From contig JAJVHY010000023.1 in assembly GCA_022072455.1 (NCBI GenBank), positions 1 through 64,000 on the forward strand: a stretch of DNA of 64,000 nucleotides, read 5' to 3'. The DNA comes from Verrucomicrobiia bacterium (GTDB lineage Bacteria; Verrucomicrobiota; Verrucomicrobiia; Palsa-1439). The first letter of the stretch is position 1. Every line of letters begins with the position of its first letter. The position numbers and the translations under genes were made by a program. Positions 11,954 through 20,888 of the stretch are shown in pieces. Below the pieces are notes generated by a model that saw nothing but the letters and a program-made list of their open reading frames with translations, was not told the DNA's origin and did no database searches.

Positions 11954-12601
11954 ATGCCTTTTGACCCACTCTTACCGGTCGATCACTCCGAACTCAGTTC
12001 CGCCGAGATGCGCGCGCAATTCACCGGGCTCAAAGACTTGATTGATAACCTGCCGGGGCCGACCCCGGAAACCGATCCGGTGTTCGCGGCGTCGGAAGCG
12101 GCGCAGTTCGTGCCCGGCGACAAGGCGCGGCTCGACGCGGCGTTGACGAGTCCCTTGACCGGGGCGGTGCTGTGCGATGAACACGACATCGTCAATGCCG
12201 GGCACGTCGGAGTAAAAAACTCGGTGAACAATGCCGCGACCAACACGCCGGTCCTCAACACCGCCCAGCATGCCCTCTGCAATGCGGCGGGCCAGCCGAT
12301 TGTCGGGTTCCGCGGTTACATCCCCGGCGTGGACGATCCCGCGGCGCAACTCAACGACGGGGCGGGGCAGGGGTTTCTGAATCCGCAGTTGCGGACGTTG
12401 ATCGGCAGCGATGGATTGACGGTGGCGGCGTCGTGGGCGGATGGGACGTTGAAGGACGGGGCCGGGAATGCGTTCAGTACCGGCGCGTATTCACCCGGCA
12501 ATCCCGGGCATTGGGCCGGCAGTCCGCCCGCGACGGTGGCGGAGGCGATTGACCGGTTGGCGGCGGCGGTGAGTAACAACGGCGTGACGCCGATTGCGTG
12601 A
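11954..12601 (+). CDS. Hypothetical protein, tail/structural flavour
   Basis: A 215-residue protein with an AGAAAGGAAAATCAAG leader before its ATG. It is rich in Ala, Gly, Asn and Pro, with no signal peptide, membrane segment or catalytic motif. The N-terminus (LSSAEMRAQFTGLKDLID) looks helical and the middle and end (VKNSVNNAATNTPVLN, PPATVAEAIDRLAAAVS) resemble phage tail or fibre-associated proteins. I do not recognise a named family. It follows the FN3-like gene on the same strand across a double palindrome. Confidence 0.6.
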   Translation: MPFDPLLPVDHSELSSAEMRAQFTGLKDLIDNLPGPTPETDPVFAASEAAQFVPGDKARLDAALTSPLTGAVLCDEHDIVNAGHVGVKNSVNNAATNTPVLNTAQHALCNAAGQPIVGFRGYIPGVDDPAAQLNDGAGQGFLNPQLRTLIGSDGLTVAASWADGTLKDGAGNAFSTGAYSPGNPGHWAGSPPATVAEAIDRLAAAVSNNGVTPIA

Positions 12602-12612
12602 GGGGGCGGGTG

Positions 12613-12642
12613 TTGTAGCCGCGAGCAGGCTCGCGGCTACAA
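12613..12642. terminator. 13-bp palindrome between convergent genes
   Basis: TTGTAGCCGCGAG (12613-12625) and CTCGCGGCTACAA (12630-12642) are perfect inverted copies around a CAGG loop. It sits between the converging 3' ends of the gene at 11954 and glmS. It may act as a bidirectional terminator; it also looks like a mobile REP unit because it begins and ends with TTGTAG/CTACAA. Confidence 0.55.
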
Positions 12643-12675
12643 GCCGGCTCGCGCCGTATTTGCAATCGCGTCCTG

Positions 12676-14502
12676 CTACTCAACGGTGACGCTCTTGGCG
12701 AGGTTGCGGGGCTTGTCCACGTCGCAGCCGCGCGCGACAGCGATGTGATAGGCGAGTAATTGGAGCGGGATGACAGTGAGTAACGGTTGGAGACATTCGT
12801 TGGTGTCGGGTATGTAGAGGACGTCGTCGGCTTTTTGCGCGGTCGCGGTGTCGCCTTCGGTGGCGACGACGATCACGGGGCCTTTGCGGGCTTTGACTTC
12901 TTCGATGTTGGCCATGGTTTTGTCAGAGACAGAATTGCGCGGGGCGATGAAGACGGACGGGGTGTGCGGGTCAACCAGCGCGATGGGGCCGTGTTTCATT
13001 TCGGCGGCGGGGTAGCCTTCGGCGTGGATGTAGGAGATTTCCTTGAGTTTGAGCGCGCCTTCGAGGGCGATGGGGAAGTTGAATTGCCGGGCGAGGAAGA
13101 GAAAGCTCTTCGCGTCGCAATATTTTTGGGCGACTTTTTGAATGGCGTCGGTTTGCTGGAGGATGCGTTCGATTTTGCCGGGGATGGTTTCGAGTTCTTT
13201 GAGGATTTCGGCGCCGCGGGTGGAGGCGAGGTGGCGCATCCGGCCCATGAGGACGGCAAGCAAGGTCAGGATGGTGATTTGGGAGAGGAAGGTCTTGGTG
13301 GCGGCGACGCCGATCTCGGGGCCGGCATGCATGTAGGTACCGCCATCCACTTCGCGGGCGATCGTGCTGCCGACGCTGTTGACGATGCCGAGGGTTTTGT
13401 GGCCTTTGCGCCGGCATTCGCGCACGGCGGCGAGGGTGTCAATGGTTTCGCCAGACTGGCTGATGGCGAAGACGAGGGTGTGTTTATCAATGGGGGAATT
13501 GCGGTAGCGGAATTCACTGGCGTAGTCGGTTTCGGTAGGGATGCGGGCGAGTTCTTCCAGGACGTATTTGCCAACCATGCCGGCATGGAGGGCGGTACCG
13601 CAGGCGATGAAGATGATGCGGTCGACGGCGCGGAGGTCGGCCGGGGAGAGGTTGAGGCCGCCGAGCCGGGCGGTGGCTTCGTCGTGGACGATGCGGCCGC
13701 GGAGGGCGTTTTCAACGACGCGTGGTTGTTCGAATATTTCCTTGAGCATGTAGTGCGGAAATTTGCCGCGTTCGACTTCTTCGGCAGCATATTCGACTTC
13801 GCGGACTTGCGGGGTAACGGTGGCGGCTTCGATGGTGGAGACTTGGAAGTCGTCGCGGGTGAGCGTGACGAGTTCGAAGTCGTTGAGGTAGACGACGCGC
13901 CGGGTGTGGGCAATGATGGCGCTGACATCACTGGCAAGGAAGTTTTCGTTGCGGCCAATACCAAGCAGGAGTGGACTGCCCCGGCGGGCGCCGACGATGA
14001 TCTCGGGATGGTCAACATGGACACAGGCAATGCCGTACGTACCGACAATATCTTTGAGAGCGAGGCGGACGGCTTCGGTTAGGTCGCCTTTGTAGAAATT
14101 GCCGATGAGGTGCGCGAGAACTTCAGTGTCGGTTTGTGAGAGGAACTGATGACCGGCGGCGATGAGTTTGTCTTTGAGTGACTGGTGGTTTTCGATGACG
14201 CCGTTGTGGACGAGCGCGATTTTGCCAGACTGGTCGAGATGGGGATGGGCGTTGGCGTCGGTCGGGGCACCGTGCGTGGCCCAGCGGGTGTGGCCGATAC
14301 CGGTGTGGCCGTGGGCGGGCGATTTTTTCAGGACGGCGGCGAGGTCATTGATGCGGCCGGTTTTCTTGCGGAGTTCGAATTGGCCGTTGTTGAGCGTGAC
14401 GATGCCGGCGGAGTCGTAACCGCGGTATTCGAGCCGACGGAGACCTTCGAGGATGACGTTGGGGGCGGGTTTGGTGCCGATGTAACCGATGATGCCACAC
14501 AT
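12676..14502 (-). CDS. glmS: Glutamine-fructose-6-phosphate aminotransferase (isomerizing)
   Basis: Makes glucosamine-6-phosphate from fructose-6-phosphate and glutamine, the first step toward UDP-GlcNAc for peptidoglycan and lipopolysaccharide. 608 residues, the usual length. It starts MCGIIGYIG, with the catalytic Cys exposed after Met removal. A class II glutaminase domain is about 2-220 ([18 protein letters not shown]). Two SIS isomerase domains follow ([39 protein letters not shown]-type segment) and the end is AKSVTVE. No glmS ribozyme-like leader is evident in the 197 bases upstream, which it shares with divergent glgC. Confidence 0.97.
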   Translation of the reverse strand: [608 protein letters not shown]

Positions 14503-14663
14503 AGTGGTTCTGCCTTTTTTGAAGTCGCACCGCGGCAGTTCAACCCAATTCTCGGGTGAGAAAGATCAGCGGCTTGGCGAACGACAACGGCGTGGACTTC
14601 GAGGAGCTTTGTTATTTATTGCCGCTGACGCGCGTACCGTAGCACGGGCCGATGTTTTGTCAA

Positions 14664-14693
14664 TTGACGCGGTGAAGTTGTCCTGCTTATCAT
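14664..14693 (+). promoter_or_regulatory. Candidate glgC promoter, leaderless
   Basis: TTGACG (14664-14669), 18-base spacer, TATCAT (14688-14693). The expected start of transcription, seven bases on, coincides with the GTG start codon at 14700. There is no Shine-Dalgarno sequence upstream of that codon. Confidence 0.55.
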
Positions 14694-14699
14694 CGCCCT

Positions 14700-15989
14700 G
14701 TGGATCAGACCTCGAACAAAGTCTTGGCGGTGATCATGGGTGGTGGCGCCGGGACGCGCTTGTTTCCGTTGACGAAGGAACGCGCCAAACCAGCGGTGCC
14801 GATTGGTGGGAAGTACCGGCTGGTGGATGTCCCGGTCTCGAATTGTATCAACTCCAACATCCGGCAGATATATGTGTTGACGCAGTTCAATTCCACGTCG
14901 CTCCATCGGCACATTTATTCCAGTTACGCGTTTGACCGGTTCTCGCGGGGTTTTGTGGAGATTCTCGCGGCGCAGCAGACGACCGGGAGCATGAGCTGGT
15001 ATCAGGGGACTGCCGATGCAGTGCGGCAGAATCTCCGGTATTTTGCTCTTCCTGAATATGATCACATTTTGATTTTGTCCGGCGACCAGCTCTACCGGAT
15101 GGATTTTCGTGCGGTGTTGCAGCAGCACGTCGAGACGCAGGCGGATATCACGATTGCGGCGATTCCGGTCAAGCGGAGTGAAGCGCCGGGGTTGGGGATT
15201 TTGCAGGTGGACGAGAAGCGGAAGATCAATCGGTTTGTCGAAAAACCGAAAGATCCGGCCGTGCTGGATAGTTTGAAGTTGCAGGATCCGCTGTTGTCGT
15301 CGCTGCGGGTGACCACGAGCGAGGATCACATGCTGGCCTCGATGGGGATTTATGTTTTCAAACGGGATGTGTTGGTTGATGCGCTGAAGAATTCCCATGA
15401 AGATTTCGGTAAACACATCATTCCGGAATCCATCTTGAGGCGGCAGGTTTTTGCCTATTTGTATCAGGGGTACTGGGAGGATGTCGGGACCATCCGATCA
15501 TTCTTCGACGCGAACCTCGCGATGTGTGGCTTGAAACCGGCTTTTAGTTTCTTTGATCGGTCGTCACCGGTCTATACGCGGGCGCGCTTTCTGCCGCCGA
15601 CGAAAATCGTGGAGAGTCATATTGGCCGTTCGCTTGTGGCAGACGGGTGCGTGATAATTAAATCGAATTTGGAGAACTGCGTTATCGGTTTGCGGTCGTA
15701 TATTGGCGAGAATTGCGATGTGCGCGATACGATAATCATGGGATGTGATTATTACGCGCCCGGGCCGGAAGCGGCTTCGGAAGAGACCGTGACGATGCCG
15801 CACATGAGTATTGGCCGGGGCACGCGGATTCACCGGGCGATAATTGATAAGAATGTCCACATTGGCGAAGGCGTGACAATTGCCGGTAAGCCTGACGCAC
15901 CGGACATGGATGGTCCGAATTATTACCACCGGGACGGGATCGTAATCATCCCGAAGAACACAACAATCCCTGCCGGAACGATAATTTAG
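14700..15989 (+). CDS. glgC: Glucose-1-phosphate adenylyltransferase (ADP-glucose pyrophosphorylase)
   Basis: Makes ADP-glucose from ATP and glucose-1-phosphate for glycogen synthesis. 429 residues. The nucleotidyltransferase domain has GGGAGTRLFPLT near the N-terminus, KPAVPIGG, WYQGTADAV, ILSGDQLYRMD and VEKPKDP. A C-terminal left-handed beta-helix follows (IGRSLVADGCVI, GENCDVRDTIIMG, IDKNVHIGEGV). It starts at GTG 14700; no better start lies between it and the first conserved strand (KVLAVIMGGG). The length and the YYAPGPEA loop resemble the plant/cyanobacterial class. No other glg genes lie in the window. Confidence 0.95.
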   Translation: MDQTSNKVLAVIMGGGAGTRLFPLTKERAKPAVPIGGKYRLVDVPVSNCINSNIRQIYVLTQFNSTSLHRHIYSSYAFDRFSRGFVEILAAQQTTGSMSWYQGTADAVRQNLRYFALPEYDHILILSGDQLYRMDFRAVLQQHVETQADITIAAIPVKRSEAPGLGILQVDEKRKINRFVEKPKDPAVLDSLKLQDPLLSSLRVTTSEDHMLASMGIYVFKRDVLVDALKNSHEDFGKHIIPESILRRQVFAYLYQGYWEDVGTIRSFFDANLAMCGLKPAFSFFDRSSPVYTRARFLPPTKIVESHIGRSLVADGCVIIKSNLENCVIGLRSYIGENCDVRDTIIMGCDYYAPGPEAASEETVTMPHMSIGRGTRIHRAIIDKNVHIGEGVTIAGKPDAPDMDGPNYYHRDGIVIIPKNTTIPAGTII

Positions 15990-16008
15990 GAAAGAATCGA
16001 AATCATTG

Positions 16009-16036
16009 TTGACAGAAAGCCGCCGGTCACTATACT
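16009..16036 (+). promoter_or_regulatory. Sigma-70-type promoter of the translation super-cluster
   Basis: A perfect TTGACA (16009-16014), a 16-base spacer and TATACT (16031-16036). It lies 20 bases after glgC and about 190 bases before tRNA-Thr, and no other equally good promoter was noticed upstream of tuf. Confidence 0.75.
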
Positions 16037-16091
16037 GCGCGTGCCCATTAAGTTGGGGGTAGTAAAAGTCATAACTGAGGAAGTGCGGTAG

Positions 16092-16137
16092 GGTTCTGTT
16101 GCTCGTTTCACAAAATGAAAGCGGGAACGGGATTTTT
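16092..16137 (+). promoter_or_regulatory. Possible attenuator hairpin in the tRNA-Thr/tuf leader
   Basis: GTTC...CGTTTCA and TGAAAGCG...GAAC can pair imperfectly, followed a few bases later by GGGATTTTT. The arrangement resembles a weak intrinsic terminator inside the ~190-base leader. The stem has bulges, so this is tentative. Confidence 0.25.
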
Positions 16138-16228
16138 GCCGTCTTCGTGTCTTTGGAAGTGCGTAAAGTTTGGTGGTTGGAGATGTTGAGCCAACCTCGT
16201 CAGGGCGGGGCAGGAAAAAATGAAATTT

Positions 16229-16304
16229 GCCCACGTAGCTCAGATGGTAGAGCACGTCCTTGGTAAGGACGAGGTCATCGGTTCAATCCCGATCGTGGGC
16301 TCCA
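16229..16304 (+). tRNA. tRNA-Thr (GGT anticodon)
   Basis: 76 bases including an encoded CCA. The acceptor stem is GCCCACG/CGTGGGC with discriminator T. The anticodon stem CGTCC/GGACG holds the loop TTGGTAA, giving anticodon GGT for ACC codons. The T-arm contains GGTTCAATCC. It is the first gene after the promoter at 16009 and is presumably processed from the tuf transcript. Confidence 0.95.
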
Positions 16305-16359
16305 GATAATTGAGCGTAGTTTAAGCGAGCAAAACAGAAAAAGGAATACGGAGGACAAT

Positions 16360-17550
16360 ATGGCCAAGGATACATTCAAACGCACAAAGCCCCACGCCAA
16401 CGTGGGCACGATCGGTCACATCGACCACGGCAAAACGACATTGACCGCTTCGTTGCTCGCGGTTCTTTCCAAACAAGGCAAGGCGGAAGTCAAAAGCTAC
16501 GCCGACATCGCCAAGGGGGGGACTGTCCGCGATGAAACCAAGACTGTCACCATTGCGGCTGCGCACGTCGAATACGAGTCTGAGAAGCGGCACTATGCGC
16601 ACGTTGACTGCCCCGGCCATGCTGACTACGTCAAGAACATGATTACCGGTGCGGCGCAGATGGACGGCGCGATTCTTGTCGTCAGTGCGGCGGACGGCCC
16701 GATGCCGCAGACGCGCGAGCACATCCTTCTGGCCCGGCAGGTTGGTGTCCCGGCGATCGTTGTTGCGTTAAACAAGGTGGATCTGGTGGACGATCCGGAA
16801 TTGCTCGAACTTGTCGAGATGGAAATCCGCGACTTGTTGAGCAAGTACCAATTCCCTGGCGACAAAACTCCCATTGTCCGGGTTTGCGCCAGTAAAGCGT
16901 TGGCGGGGGATGCGGAAGCGGAGAAGGGAATTCTCGAGTTGGTCAAGGCCGTGGATGAATTCATCCCGCAGCCCGCTCGTGAAGTTGACAAACCGTTCCT
17001 GATGCCGGTCGAAGACGTGTTCTCGATTACCGGCCGCGGCACGGTGGCGACTGGCCGCGTGGAACGCGGCACCATCAAGGTCGGCGAAGAAGTCGAGATC
17101 GTTGGTTTGCGCGACACGACGAAGACGGTGGTTACCGGCGTTGAAATGTTCCGCAAGTTGCTGGATCAAGCGGAAGCGGGTGACAATATTGGTGCGTTGC
17201 TGCGCGGTATCGACAAAGAAGGGATCGAACGCGGTCAGGTTCTCGCGAAGCCCGGTTCAATCAAGCCGCACCGGAAATTCAAAGCGGAAGTTTATGTGCT
17301 CTCCAAGGAAGAGGGTGGTCGCCACACGCCGTTCTTTACGAAATACCGGCCGCAGTTCTATTTCCGCACCACCGACGTGACCGGCCAATGCACCTTGCCG
17401 GCGGGCGTGGAAATGGTCATGCCGGGTGACAACATCCAGATGGAAGTGGAATTGATTACCCCAATCGCGATGGAAAAGACGATGCGCTTCGCGATTCGCG
17501 AAGGCGGGCGAACCGTCGGCGCGGGCCGCGTGACCGACATTCAGGAGTAA
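16360..17550 (+). CDS. tuf: Translation elongation factor Tu
   Basis: GTPase that carries aminoacyl-tRNA to the ribosome; 396 residues. The ATG has a strong GGAGGACA site. G-motifs: GHIDHGKT (P-loop), [12 protein letters not shown] (switch II), NKVD, and CASKAL in the SAL position. Domains 2 and 3 are standard ([36 protein letters not shown]). The odd part is switch I, where the near-universal RGITI is KTVTI inside [17 protein letters not shown]. The Mg-binding Thr is kept. It sits between tRNA-Thr and rpmG, the common tuf-secE-nusG setting. Confidence 0.97.
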   Translation: MAKDTFKRTKPHANVGTIGHIDHGKTTLTASLLAVLSKQGKAEVKSYADIAKGGTVRDETKTVTIAAAHVEYESEKRHYAHVDCPGHADYVKNMITGAAQMDGAILVVSAADGPMPQTREHILLARQVGVPAIVVALNKVDLVDDPELLELVEMEIRDLLSKYQFPGDKTPIVRVCASKALAGDAEAEKGILELVKAVDEFIPQPAREVDKPFLMPVEDVFSITGRGTVATGRVERGTIKVGEEVEIVGLRDTTKTVVTGVEMFRKLLDQAEAGDNIGALLRGIDKEGIERGQVLAKPGSIKPHRKFKAEVYVLSKEEGGRHTPFFTKYRPQFYFRTTDVTGQCTLPAGVEMVMPGDNIQMEVELITPIAMEKTMRFAIREGGRTVGAGRVTDIQE

Positions 17551-17556
17551 GTTTTC

Positions 17557-17712
17557 ATGCCGCGCGAATTGATCACGATGGCCTGCACGGAGTGCAAGAG
17601 CCGCAACTATGTTTCGAACAAAAACAAGAAAGGCCCGCAGACGGGCCGGTTGGAGTTGCGGAAATTCTGCCCGAAGTGCGGGAAACATGTGACGCATCGA
17701 GAGCAGAAATAG
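17557..17712 (+). CDS. rpmG: 50S ribosomal protein L33
   Basis: A 51-residue protein, six bases after tuf. It begins [18 protein letters not shown] and has two CxxC pairs (CTEC and CPKC), so it is the zinc-binding form of L33, with the C-terminus [10 protein letters not shown] downstream in-frame ATG (position 8 of the protein) would also leave a plausible L33. tRNA-Trp follows 28 bases after the stop. Confidence 0.95.
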   Translation: MPRELITMACTECKSRNYVSNKNKKGPQTGRLELRKFCPKCGKHVTHREQK

Positions 17713-17740
17713 GCGGGCAGCGCAGCCACACCAGTTGGAT

Positions 17741-17816
17741 ACGCCAGTAGCTCAATTGGCAGAGCGACGGTCTCCAAAACCGTAGGTTGGGGGTTCAAGT
17801 CCCTCCTGGCGTGCCA
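17741..17816 (+). tRNA. tRNA-Trp (CCA anticodon)
   Basis: 76 bases with encoded CCA. The acceptor stem is ACGCCAG/CTGGCGT with discriminator G. The anticodon stem ACGGT/ACCGT carries the loop CTCCAAA, anticodon CCA for UGG. It lies between rpmG and secE, a placement seen in many phyla, so it is cotranscribed with protein genes and must be cut out by tRNA processing. Confidence 0.95.
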
Positions 17817-17846
17817 GTTAGACAGGAAGTGTAGCGAGACAAAAAT

Positions 17847-18068
17847 ATGGCCGAAGAACTTCAAAAGAAATCGAATCTTGTCACCAAGGTGAAAGAATTC
17901 TGCAACGAGGTCGTTGTCGAATTGAAGAAATCATCGTGGCCGACGCGCAAGGAGTTGATTGACTCAACAGTGATCGTCATCGTGACGATGATTGTGTTGG
18001 GTATCTTCGTTGCCTTTGCGGACGTGGTATTCGTCAAGATTGTCGGGATGCTGACCAAATCGGCGTAA
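17847..18068 (+). CDS. secE: Preprotein translocase subunit SecE
   Basis: Small membrane subunit of the SecYEG channel, 73 residues. It is the one-TM form: an amphipathic helix with the conserved VELKKSSWPTRKEL motif, then a single membrane segment (VIVIVTMIVLGIFVAFADVVF). nusG follows almost directly, the normal secE-nusG pairing. secY is in the same super-cluster at 41568. Confidence 0.95.
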   Translation: MAEELQKKSNLVTKVKEFCNEVVVELKKSSWPTRKELIDSTVIVIVTMIVLGIFVAFADVVFVKIVGMLTKSA

Positions 18069-18078
18069 GGATATGACC

Positions 18079-18651
18079 ATGGCTGTCGAACAAGAAACCA
18101 AAGCTGATTTCCAGTGGTTCGTGCTCCACACGTTGTCCGGTCAGGAGCAGAAGGTTAAGGACAGCATTGAGAAGCGCTTGAAAGTCGAGGAGGTCAGCGA
18201 CCTCATCAAGGAAGTCCTGATTCCGACCGAAAAAGTTGCGGAGGTCAAGAAGGGCAAGAAGACCACGAGCACCCGGAAGTTTTACCCCGGCTACATTCTT
18301 GTGCACATGAAGCTGCTGAATGAAAAGAACCAGTTGATTGACCGCTCGTGGTATTTCATCCGTGAAACCCCCGGCCTGATTGGTTTCGTGGGTGGCGATC
18401 GGCCGGTGCCGCTGAAGACGGACGAGGTCAACAGCATTCTGGCACAGATCGAGGAACGCCAAGAAAAAGTCGCACCGAAAGTCGCCTTCGAGAAGGGGGA
18501 GACGATCAAAATTACCGATGGACCATTCCAAAACTTCACGGGCGTCATTGATGAAATTGATCCCGCCCGCGGCAAACTTAAGATTTCAGTTTCGATTTTC
18601 GGGCGCTCGACGCCGGTGGAACTCGAGTACTGGCAAGTAGAGAGGGCATAA
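18079..18651 (+). CDS. nusG: Transcription termination/antitermination factor NusG
   Basis: Binds RNA polymerase through its N-terminal NGN domain ([19 protein letters not shown]...) and Rho or ribosomal S10 through the C-terminal KOW domain ([25 protein letters not shown]). 190 residues from ATG 18079. An ATG six bases earlier is possible, but the AAGG at 18067-18070 is better spaced for 18079. It links secE to the ribosomal protein genes. Confidence 0.95.
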   Translation: MAVEQETKADFQWFVLHTLSGQEQKVKDSIEKRLKVEEVSDLIKEVLIPTEKVAEVKKGKKTTSTRKFYPGYILVHMKLLNEKNQLIDRSWYFIRETPGLIGFVGGDRPVPLKTDEVNSILAQIEERQEKVAPKVAFEKGETIKITDGPFQNFTGVIDEIDPARGKLKISVSIFGRSTPVELEYWQVERA

Positions 18652-18652
18652 C

Positions 18653-19084
18653 ATGGCAGCAGGCAAACCAGTTACCGGTATAATCAAATTGCAGATCCCG
18701 GCAGGGCAGGCGAATCCAGCCCCGCCGGTTGGTCCGGCGCTTGGACAACAGGGCGTCAACATCATGGCGTTCTGCAAGGAATTCAATGCCGCGACCCAGA
18801 AACAGGCCGGCACGATTCTGCCGGTCATCATCACGGTCTATAAAGACAAAACCTTTACTTTCATCACGAAATCACCACCGGCCAGTTCCTTGTTGAAAAA
18901 GGCGGCCGGGATTGCCACCGCAAGTGGCGAGCCCAACCGCAACAAGGTTGGCAAGGTGACCAAGAAGCAAGTCGCAGAAATCGCGAAAACCAAGATGGCG
19001 GATTTGAATGCGAAGTCGGACGAGGGTGCGTTTCGGATTATTGCCGGTACGGCCCGTTCGATGGGCATCGATGTAGTGGACTGA
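18653..19084 (+). CDS. rplK: 50S ribosomal protein L11
   Basis: 143 residues; forms the GTPase-associated centre stalk base with 23S rRNA. The proline-rich N-terminal domain ([19 protein letters not shown]) and C-terminal rRNA-binding domain ([11 protein letters not shown]) are both present. It starts one base after nusG. The 69-base gap to rplA has no obvious L1-binding mimic that I could identify. Confidence 0.97.
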   Translation: MAAGKPVTGIIKLQIPAGQANPAPPVGPALGQQGVNIMAFCKEFNAATQKQAGTILPVIITVYKDKTFTFITKSPPASSLLKKAAGIATASGEPNRNKVGKVTKKQVAEIAKTKMADLNAKSDEGAFRIIAGTARSMGIDVVD

Positions 19085-19153
19085 GCGAAACTTAACGGCG
19101 GGAGGTTGCCTGACCGGCGGCCGCCAGCACCGCAGATAAGGAAAAAACGACAC

Positions 19154-19858
19154 ATGGCGAAGCACGGCAAACGTTATCGAGAAGCGCTGAAGTTGGTTGA
19201 CACTCGGCGTGAATACAAAATCGGCGAGGCGGTTGAGTTGTTGAAGAAACTCCCGAAAGCCAAGTTTGACGAAACCGTTGAACTGGGGATCAAACTCGGC
19301 GTGGATCCGAAGCAAAGCGATCAGATGGTGCGCGGTACCTGTCCGTTACCACACGGCTCCGGCAAGAAGGTGCGTGTCCTCGTGTTTGCCAAAGGCGCCG
19401 CCGCCCAAGCGGCCAAGGACGCCGGCGCAGATCATGTCGGCTTTGATGATTTGATCAAAAAGATTCAAGAAGGTTGGCTGGACTTCGACGTGGCTGTGGC
19501 CACCACGGAAGCGATGCAAGAAGTCCGGAAACTCGGCAAGCAACTCGGCCCGAAAGGCCTGATGCCAAACCCGAAAACCGGTACCGTGACAGACAATCCC
19601 GCCAAGGCAATCCAGGAAGTCAAAGCCGGGCGAGTCGAATTCAAAATGGACAAAGCCGGCAACTTGCACATTGCGTTCGGCAAGTTGTCGTTCGAGACAA
19701 AAGCCATTGAAGAAAACGCGAAGTCCATCATCAATGCGGTCATGCATGCCAAGCCGGCCAGCTCAAAGGGCAAGTTCATCGAGAGCTGCACCTTGGCAAG
19801 CACGATGAGTCCGGGACTGCGGATTGACACGCACGAATTTACACCGAGCACGAATTAA
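19154..19858 (+). CDS. rplA: 50S ribosomal protein L1
   Basis: 234 residues; builds the mobile L1 stalk that moves deacylated tRNA and in many bacteria represses its own operon. Start ATG 19154 (MAKHGKRYREALKLVD), with AAGGAAAA upstream. The hallmark GPKGLMPNPKTGTVT is present. rplJ starts one base after its stop, which leaves no room for the usual L10 leader RNA. Confidence 0.97.
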   Translation: MAKHGKRYREALKLVDTRREYKIGEAVELLKKLPKAKFDETVELGIKLGVDPKQSDQMVRGTCPLPHGSGKKVRVLVFAKGAAAQAAKDAGADHVGFDDLIKKIQEGWLDFDVAVATTEAMQEVRKLGKQLGPKGLMPNPKTGTVTDNPAKAIQEVKAGRVEFKMDKAGNLHIAFGKLSFETKAIEENAKSIINAVMHAKPASSKGKFIESCTLASTMSPGLRIDTHEFTPSTN

Positions 19859-19859
19859 C

Positions 19860-20393
19860 ATGAGAGCCGAAAAGAAACTGATCGTTGAAGAGTTGAGCAA
19901 GCAAGTCGGCGCCTCGCCGTTCCTGCTGGTGACAGATTACACCAAAATGACGGTGACGGAGTTCGCCGCGCTGCGCAAGAAACTGCGCGCAGTGCATGCC
20001 GAATGTCACGTCGTCAAAAACACCATGCTCCGGCATGCCGCGAAGGAAGCCGGACTTGGCGAATTTAACGGCTCACTCGCCGGAATGACCGCGGTGGTCA
20101 TCGGTGATGCCAAGGCGGACATCAGCGCGGCCGCGAAGATTTTGAAGCAGTTCACGAAGGACACCGAGAAGGGCAAAGTCAAACTCGGCGTGATGGGCAA
20201 ACAATTGTTGCAGCCGGCCGAAGTGGATGCAGTGGCTGAATTGCCGTCGCTCGACGTCTTGCGGGCCGGACTCATTGGGATGCTCCAGACGCCTGCCACG
20301 CGGATCGCGGTGGTGCTCGGTGCTCCGGCAAGCCAAATTGCGCGCGTCATCAAGGCGCATGCAGATAAGGCCGCCCAACCGGCGGCTGCGTAG
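19860..20393 (+). CDS. rplJ: 50S ribosomal protein L10
   Basis: 177 residues; base of the L7/L12 stalk. Start ATG 19860 (MRAEKKLIVEELSKQ), the family start; the frame is open slightly further upstream inside rplA. N-terminal rRNA-binding domain and a helical C-terminal tail for L12 dimers (SQIARVIKAHADK). Only one base separates it from rplA, so an L10-L12 autoregulatory leader in the E. coli style is not present. Confidence 0.96.
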   Translation: MRAEKKLIVEELSKQVGASPFLLVTDYTKMTVTEFAALRKKLRAVHAECHVVKNTMLRHAAKEAGLGEFNGSLAGMTAVVIGDAKADISAAAKILKQFTKDTEKGKVKLGVMGKQLLQPAEVDAVAELPSLDVLRAGLIGMLQTPATRIAVVLGAPASQIARVIKAHADKAAQPAAA

Positions 20394-20486
20394 GAAAACA
20401 AACCGGTTCCTCGTCGTCCTGCCGGCTGGTGGGATGAAACGGCGCGAAGCTTTGCGTCACGACGATACCAGAAAAGGAAAACGTAG

Positions 20487-20870
20487 ATGCCAGCAGACCT
20501 AGATACATTGGTAGAGCAGTTGAGCGGATTGACCGTCATTGAGGCGGCCGCGCTCTCGAAGAAATTGGAGGAGAAGTGGGGCGTCAGCGCCGCGGCTCCG
20601 GTCGCCGTTGCTGCCGGTCCTGCTGCCGGTGCGGCTGCCGCTCCGGCCGCCGAAGCAAAGTCGACCTTTGACGTTGTGTTGAAGGAAGCCGGCGCGAATA
20701 AGATTGGCGTAATCAAAGAAGTCCGCGCCGTGACCAGCCTGGGCTTGAAGGAAGCCAAGGATCTCGTCGAAGGTGCGCCCAAGACCGTGAAGGAAGGCGC
20801 GTCGAAGGAAGAAGCCGAAGAGATCAAGAAGAAGTTGGAAGCTGCCGGCGCCAAAGTCGAATTGAAGTAA
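20487..20870 (+). CDS. rplL: 50S ribosomal protein L7/L12
   Basis: 127 residues; multicopy stalk protein that recruits translation GTPases. N-terminal dimerisation helix ([24 protein letters not shown]), an Ala/Pro/Gly-rich hinge (about 33-58), and the C-terminal domain ([19 protein letters not shown]). It follows rplJ after 93 bases with a GAAAAGGAAAACGTAG leader, allowing independent high expression. A perfect GC hairpin lies between it and rpoB. Confidence 0.97.
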   Translation: MPADLDTLVEQLSGLTVIEAAALSKKLEEKWGVSAAAPVAVAAGPAAGAAAAPAAEAKSTFDVVLKEAGANKIGVIKEVRAVTSLGLKEAKDLVEGAPKTVKEGASKEEAEEIKKKLEAAGAKVELK

Positions 20871-20888
20871 ATCGTCAACGTTGTACCG

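Noticed and set aside
14503-14663. glmS ribozyme upstream of glmS
   Set aside because: The 5' region is short, lacks the pseudoknotted core, and this ribozyme is characteristic of Firmicutes.
19824-19859. Upstream start for rplJ inside rplA
   Set aside because: ATG 19860 gives the conserved L10 N-terminus and lies one base after the rplA stop.
20394-20486. L10-type leader or ribosomal-protein riboswitch before rplL
   Set aside because: No recognisable kink-turn or conserved stem was found by eye; the gap is only 93 bases.
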